A stretch of 6,576 nucleotides of DNA. It comes from Cyanobacteriota bacterium (lineage in GTDB: Bacteria > Cyanobacteriota > Cyanobacteriia > Phormidesmidales > Phormidesmidaceae). Both the position numbers and the translations under genes were made by a program. How positions within the stretch are numbered: position 1 is the first letter of the stretch; every line of letters begins with the position of its first letter. The notes under the pieces were generated by a model. That model did no database searches, was not told the DNA's origin, and saw nothing but the letters and a program-made list of their open reading frames with translations. This document shows, one piece after another, positions 5,129-6,576 of the stretch. Location of the stretch: the NCBI GenBank assembly GCA_027619675.1, contig JAQCHG010000097.1, positions 1 through 6,576 of the forward strand, read 5' to 3'.

Positions 5129-6576
5129 CTAAATTTTCAACACACCTTCAGGGTTGACCGACAGTAGCGGACGCCGTTGAGCGCCTTCCTGCTGGAGGAT
5201 GGTATTGGCTGCCAGTAGGCCACTGCTCACCGCCCGCTCCATCAGCCCACAGGGGAAGGGCATTTTCACCCAGTCTCCGGCGAACACCAAGTTAGATACG
5301 GGGGTGGCGGTGCTGGGGCGATCGGGGAAACTGCCGGGGGGGAACCCCGCAAAGTTCTTTTGGTTGACCAACTGCTTGTGGAGTAGGGTAGCCTCTTGCA
5401 GGGCGGGCACAATCTCAAACAGTTCTGCTTGGAAGGTGTCCAGCACCGCCTGCTGGGTGGGAAATTCCTTTTCCTTATAGCAGTAGGCGTGGAGTTCGAC
5501 GACGCTGCCCCCCGTGCGCTCTGCCCAGGCAATGTAGTCTTCTTGGATGCGGTGGTAAAGGGTGATGCTGTCGGTGAGGCGATAGCCGGAGAGGGAGGTA
5601 AACCAACTGTGCTCCCAGTCGAAGTCGCGATCGAACCAAAACCGGGCCACGGCAAAGGGATCCGCCACCTGAAGCTGGTTCACCTGCCGCAGCAGGGTGG
5701 CATCCACAGGCCCCTCCGCCAGGGAGAACAGGTGCTTGATGCCGGGGATATCCGCCGCCATCACGTAATAATCCGCCGCTAGGGTGGTGGCCTCTGCCCC
5801 TGCCCCTGGTGGCACTAGGGCCATCAGTTGCACGGTGTCCCCTTGGCGGTCTAGCACTTGGTACCGGGTTAGATTTTCGCGGGCGGGACCGCCGAGAACG
5901 GTGCCCGTCTCGCTGTAGACGGCCCCGTGGCAAGGGCAGGCGTAGCCGGTGCTCGTTGCTTCCACCGTCGGCTGCACGGTGCAGCCCTGGTGGGTGCAGG
6001 TGAGGGAGAGGGCTTCTTTGGAGCCTACCTTGAGGCTGTAGACGCGATCGCCTGCGCCAAAATACTCCACCTCGTCGGTGCTCAGCAGCGGGTTGCGCTC
6101 CACCCAGAAGGGGATGGGATTGGCTTCTAGGCTGCCCTGCTGGTAGGTGACGCCGGCAATCTGGCCCTCCTGCCACTGCACCTGACTGACGGTGGCCCCG
6201 GTGATCACGTCGCCGCCGTTGTCGCGGATAGCGTTGACAATGGGATCCACCAAGCTGCGGCCCATGTCCTGGCAGGTGCCGTTAAAGGCGAGTCCCTCGG
6301 GGTTGCCAAAGAAATAGAAGTGGAAAAACTGCATCAACTCCCCGGCACTGAGCATATCCGGCGCATTCAGGCTGGACTTGGCAAAGGGGAGAAAATACAG
6401 GTCGTAGAGTCCCTTGGGAAAATCGCTTTCCACCCACTCGGCCACCGACATATTGTCGAGGCGCTGGTAGGTTTGGGGATTGCGGAAGCCTGTGATTTCC
6501 CGAAACACCTCTAGGTGCTTCAGTTTGGTGAGGTTAATGCCCCACTTGAGGCGATTGTTCGACGAGATCGCCAGAT
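5129..6576 (-). CDS. cruE: CruE/CrtU-type carotenoid desaturase with internal Rieske domain (5' part off the window)
   Basis: The C-terminal 481 residues are visible; the reading frame continues without a stop through the right edge, so the start and the N-terminal GxGxxG FAD-binding region are missing. The first 22 residues visible before GTG 6508 (LAISSNNRLKWG, then INLTKLKHLE) read as ordinary protein, so that GTG is an internal Val. Numbering from that Val, FHFYFFGNPEGL (62-73), GGSVVELHAY (333-342) and the FAD-fold C-terminal motif AGDWVKMPFP then LMERAVSSGLLAAN (410-435) are, from memory, characteristic of CrtU/CruE beta-carotene desaturase/methyltransferases rather than zeta-carotene desaturases. 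A Rieske domain (about 135-220) is inserted, with CTHQGC (171-176) and CPCHG (191-195), the b6f-type pattern with two extra disulfide cysteines. CruE converts beta-carotene to renierapurpurin. It is probably co-transcribed with the downstream Rieske oxygenase gene. A related FAD carotenoid oxidoreductase of other specificity is the alternative. Confidence 0.82.
   Translation of the reverse strand, partial: LAISSNNRLKWGINLTKLKHLEVFREITGFRNPQTYQRLDNMSVAEWVESDFPKGLYDLYFLPFAKSSLNAPDMLSAGELMQFFHFYFFGNPEGLAFNGTCQDMGRSLVDPIVNAIRDNGGDVITGATVSQVQWQEGQIAGVTYQQGSLEANPIPFWVERNPLLSTDEVEYFGAGDRVYSLKVGSKEALSLTCTHQGCTVQPTVEATSTGYACPCHGAVYSETGTVLGGPARENLTRYQVLDRQGDTVQLMALVPPGAGAEATTLAADYYVMAADIPGIKHLFSLAEGPVDATLLRQVNQLQVADPFAVARFWFDRDFDWEHSWFTSLSGYRLTDSITLYHRIQEDYIAWAERTGGSVVELHAYCYKEKEFPTQQAVLDTFQAELFEIVPALQEATLLHKQLVNQKNFAGFPPGSFPDRPSTATPVSNLVFAGDWVKMPFPCGLMERAVSSGLLAANTILQQEGAQRRPLLSVNPEGVLKI

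Noticed and set aside
5475..6176. Minus-strand ORF of 233 codons in another frame of the desaturase gene
   Set aside because: The product is Arg/Gly/Pro/His-rich, typical of an out-of-frame reading, and the true frame contains the Rieske and FAD motifs.
6506..6508. GTG as the start codon of the desaturase
   Set aside because: The frame continues upstream to the window edge with 22 natural-looking residues, and the usual N-terminal FAD-binding motif is absent, so the start lies outside.

Overview
The window looks like chromosomal DNA from a cyanobacterium. It holds nine copies of the octamer GCGATCGC (HIP1), which is strongly over-represented in cyanobacterial genomes, and its proteins include a standalone elongation factor G and an aromatic-carotenoid type desaturase of cyanobacterial character. 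Genus cannot be fixed from the sequence alone.

Layout, left to right. A small DUF2062 membrane protein gene runs rightwards (89-616; its frame stays open to the left edge, so the start is uncertain). A short gap follows (617-825), holding a possible 49-codon ORF and two tiny tandem repeats. An unrecognised leftward gene ends at 826; its start is most likely at 1221 rather than 1389, because a promoter-like sequence lies inside the longer ORF. The divergent region 1222-1504 separates it from a complete rightward EF-G gene (1505-3598). EF-G is followed by two long perfect hairpins, the second a convincing bidirectional terminator. The rest of 3599-3964 is non-coding and contains nested inverted repeats resembling a dispersed cyanobacterial repeat.

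The right part holds two leftward genes 81 bp apart, probably one transcription unit. The upstream gene is cut by the right edge (5129 to beyond 6576). It encodes a flavin-dependent carotenoid desaturase of the CrtU/CruE type with a cytochrome-b6f-like Rieske domain inside it. The downstream gene (3965-5047) encodes a Rieske non-haem iron oxygenase. CruE converts beta-carotene to the aromatic carotenoid renierapurpurin, and CruH oxidises its ring methyl groups to give synechoxanthin. The pair here is therefore a good candidate for a compact synechoxanthin-type operon, although the CruH assignment is inference from context.

The EF-G gene is not next to rpsL, rpsG or tuf, so it is probably a second EF-G copy. 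It has cysteines at 105 and 242, the residue numbers I recall for the redox-sensitive disulfide of Synechocystis EF-G Slr1463, so it is likely the oxidation-sensitive EF-G type.
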